The notes below the pieces were generated by a model. It had not been told where the DNA came from. It was given only the letters and a program-made list of their open reading frames with translations, and made no database searches. This document shows positions 5,175 to 6,385 of a DNA stretch of 6,385 nt, piece after piece. The position numbers were made by a program, and so were the translations under genes. The stretch lies in NCBI GenBank assembly GCA_017989935.1, contig JAGNOY010000127.1, positions 1 to 6,385 on the forward strand, given 5' to 3'. The DNA is from Chitinophagaceae bacterium. Lineage in GTDB: Bacteria > Bacteroidota > Bacteroidia > Chitinophagales > Chitinophagaceae. Every line of letters begins with the position of its first letter. Within the stretch, counting starts at the first letter, position 1.

Positions 5175-6385
5175 ATGAAGAATTTATTCTGTCTGTTCTG
5201 TTTTTTTAATGGGTTGACAAATATTATGTTGGCCCAAACGCCCACGCAAGAAAGGATTACTTCATTTAACCAAAGTGTCGAATCTCCCTCTCCATTTAAT
5301 GGATTGAAATTTAGAAATATCGGACCAACTATCATGAGTGGTAGAGTAACTGATGTAGAAGTCAATCCAAATGATCCAAACGAATTTTATATTGCTTATG
5401 CAAGCGGCGGTGTTTGGCATACCCAGAATAATGGGTTGTCGATGGATCCTATTTTTGATCATGAGGCAAGTATGACTATTGGCGATATGGCTATGGATTG
5501 GAAAACTGGTAAGCTATGGGTGGGAACTGGTGAAGTAAATTCCTCTAGATCGTCCTATGCAGGTACTGGAGTTTATTATACGATTGACACAGGTAAAACT
5601 TGGATTCATGCAGGCCTAGAAGAGAGTCATCATATTGGTAAAATTGTATTACATCCTAACAATACAAACATTGCTTGGGTTGCTGTATTGGGGCATTTAT
5701 ATACGCCTAATCAAGAGCGTGGGATTTATAAAACCACAGATGGAGGAAAAACTTGGAAGCAAACATTATTTGTGAATGATACAACAGGTTGTGTTGAGTT
5801 TGTGTTGGATCCAACTAACCCTCAAATAGCCTACGCCTGTGCATGGACTCGTACAAGAAAAGCATGGAATTTTAATGGAAGCGGGGAAGGAAGCGCTATC
5901 TATAAAAGCACTGATGGGGGTGAAAGTTGGAATAAGATCACAGATGGCAACAATGGATTTCCACAAGGTGCGGGTGTAGGTCGAATAGGGTTAGGGATTT
6001 CAGCTTCTGCACCAAATAAATTATATGCCATCTTAGACAATCAATTTAATCAAGAAAAAAAGAAAGACGATCATGATGAATTGAAGGCAAAAGAAATTGA
6101 GAGAATGAACCCACAAAGTTTCCTTCAAATTAGCGAGAAGAAACTTGAAGATTTTCTGAGAAATAATGGATACCCAGAAAAATACTCAGCATCTAGTGTA
6201 AAGGAAGATATTAGGCAAAAAAAGTACACAGTGCAGGATGTGGCGAATTGGATTTTAGGCGATGCTGATCATAATTTATTTGATACAGAAGTGATTGGTG
6301 CTGAGCTTTATCAAAGCACGGATGCGGGAAAAACTTGGAAGAAAACTCATACCGAAATTTTAGAAGGAGTCGTATTTACCTATGG
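5175..6385 (+). CDS. Secreted BNR/VPS10-type beta-propeller protein (5' part, cut by window edge)
   Basis: An ATG at 5175 opens a frame that stays open for 403 codons to the window edge. Residues 1-20 form a signal peptide (FCLFCFFNGLTNIMLA|Q). The mature protein starts with the family's FRNIGPTIMSGRVTDVEVNPNDPN (46-69), ASGGVWHTQNNG (76-87) and VGTGEVNSSRSSYAGTGVY (116-134). Four Asp-boxes mark propeller blades: 136-143 (TIDTGKTW), 187-194 (TTDGGKTW), 245-252 (STDGGESW) and 381-388 (STDAGKTW). A charged, probably helical insertion (about 290-375, with EKKLEDFLRNNGYPEKY) separates the third and fourth boxes. Such proteins in Bacteroidota are often about 1000 residues long and annotated as sortilin/VPS10 or BNR glycosyl hydrolases; catalysis is rarely shown, and I see no assured active site here. 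A helper role in binding or hydrolysing an extracellular polymer is inference. The C-terminus, including any sorting domain, is outside the window. Confidence 0.9.
   Translation, partial: MKNLFCLFCFFNGLTNIMLAQTPTQERITSFNQSVESPSPFNGLKFRNIGPTIMSGRVTDVEVNPNDPNEFYIAYASGGVWHTQNNGLSMDPIFDHEASMTIGDMAMDWKTGKLWVGTGEVNSSRSSYAGTGVYYTIDTGKTWIHAGLEESHHIGKIVLHPNNTNIAWVAVLGHLYTPNQERGIYKTTDGGKTWKQTLFVNDTTGCVEFVLDPTNPQIAYACAWTRTRKAWNFNGSGEGSAIYKSTDGGESWNKITDGNNGFPQGAGVGRIGLGISASAPNKLYAILDNQFNQEKKKDDHDELKAKEIERMNPQSFLQISEKKLEDFLRNNGYPEKYSASSVKEDIRQKKYTVQDVANWILGDADHNLFDTEVIGAELYQSTDAGKTWKKTHTEILEGVVFTY

Noticed and set aside
5135..5966. Minus-strand frames at 5135-5365, 5262-5462 and 5766-5966
   Set aside because: All are antisense to the propeller gene, whose motifs in frame (Asp-boxes, signal peptide) are unmistakable.

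Overview
The window looks like chromosomal DNA from a low-GC member of the Bacteroidota, probably near the Chitinophagaceae/Sphingobacteria side, though the exact lineage cannot be fixed from sequence alone. Four secreted proteins have signal peptides that end in a small residue followed by Gln (KA|Q, QA|Q, FA|Q, LA|Q). There are no strong Shine-Dalgarno sequences and leaders are A-rich. Promoter-like TAnnTTTG elements are present. The Mrp protein carries a TPAELPENKYY-type C-terminal segment in place of the usual CxxC. The large BNR/VPS10-type secreted protein is of a kind common in this phylum.

Left part (1-1984, minus strand): mrp (Fe-S cluster carrier P-loop ATPase) is followed after 29 bp by pyrF (orotidine 5'-phosphate decarboxylase). 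A third reading frame may begin 15 bp after pyrF and run off the left edge. Between mrp and the plus-strand genes lies a compact divergent promoter region (1985-2061) with one -7-type box on each strand.

Middle part (2062-4893): two plus-strand genes for secreted proteins of unknown role, a carboxypeptidase-regulatory-like beta-sandwich protein and a small helical protein, sit 11 bp apart and are probably cotranscribed. A TerC-family integral membrane protein follows on the plus strand. Converging on it from the minus strand is a secreted MORN-repeat protein of the YwqK type.

Right part (4894-6385): a divergent intergenic region leads into the 5' end of a large secreted beta-propeller protein with four visible Asp-boxes. 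It is cut by the window edge.

The most unusual content is a pair of 116-119 bp intergenic repeats (3121-3236 and 4979-5097) in inverted orientation, flanking the terC/MORN pair. Each copy is closed by a 6-bp terminal inverted repeat in which one base pair has changed on both sides (T-A in one copy, C-G in the other). Each also contains a nested inner hairpin made from identical blocks, around a variable loop. Each copy reads toward the gene it precedes and ends 84-85 bp before its start. This could be a structured dispersed element (MITE- or REP-like) or a structured leader; the sequence alone cannot decide.
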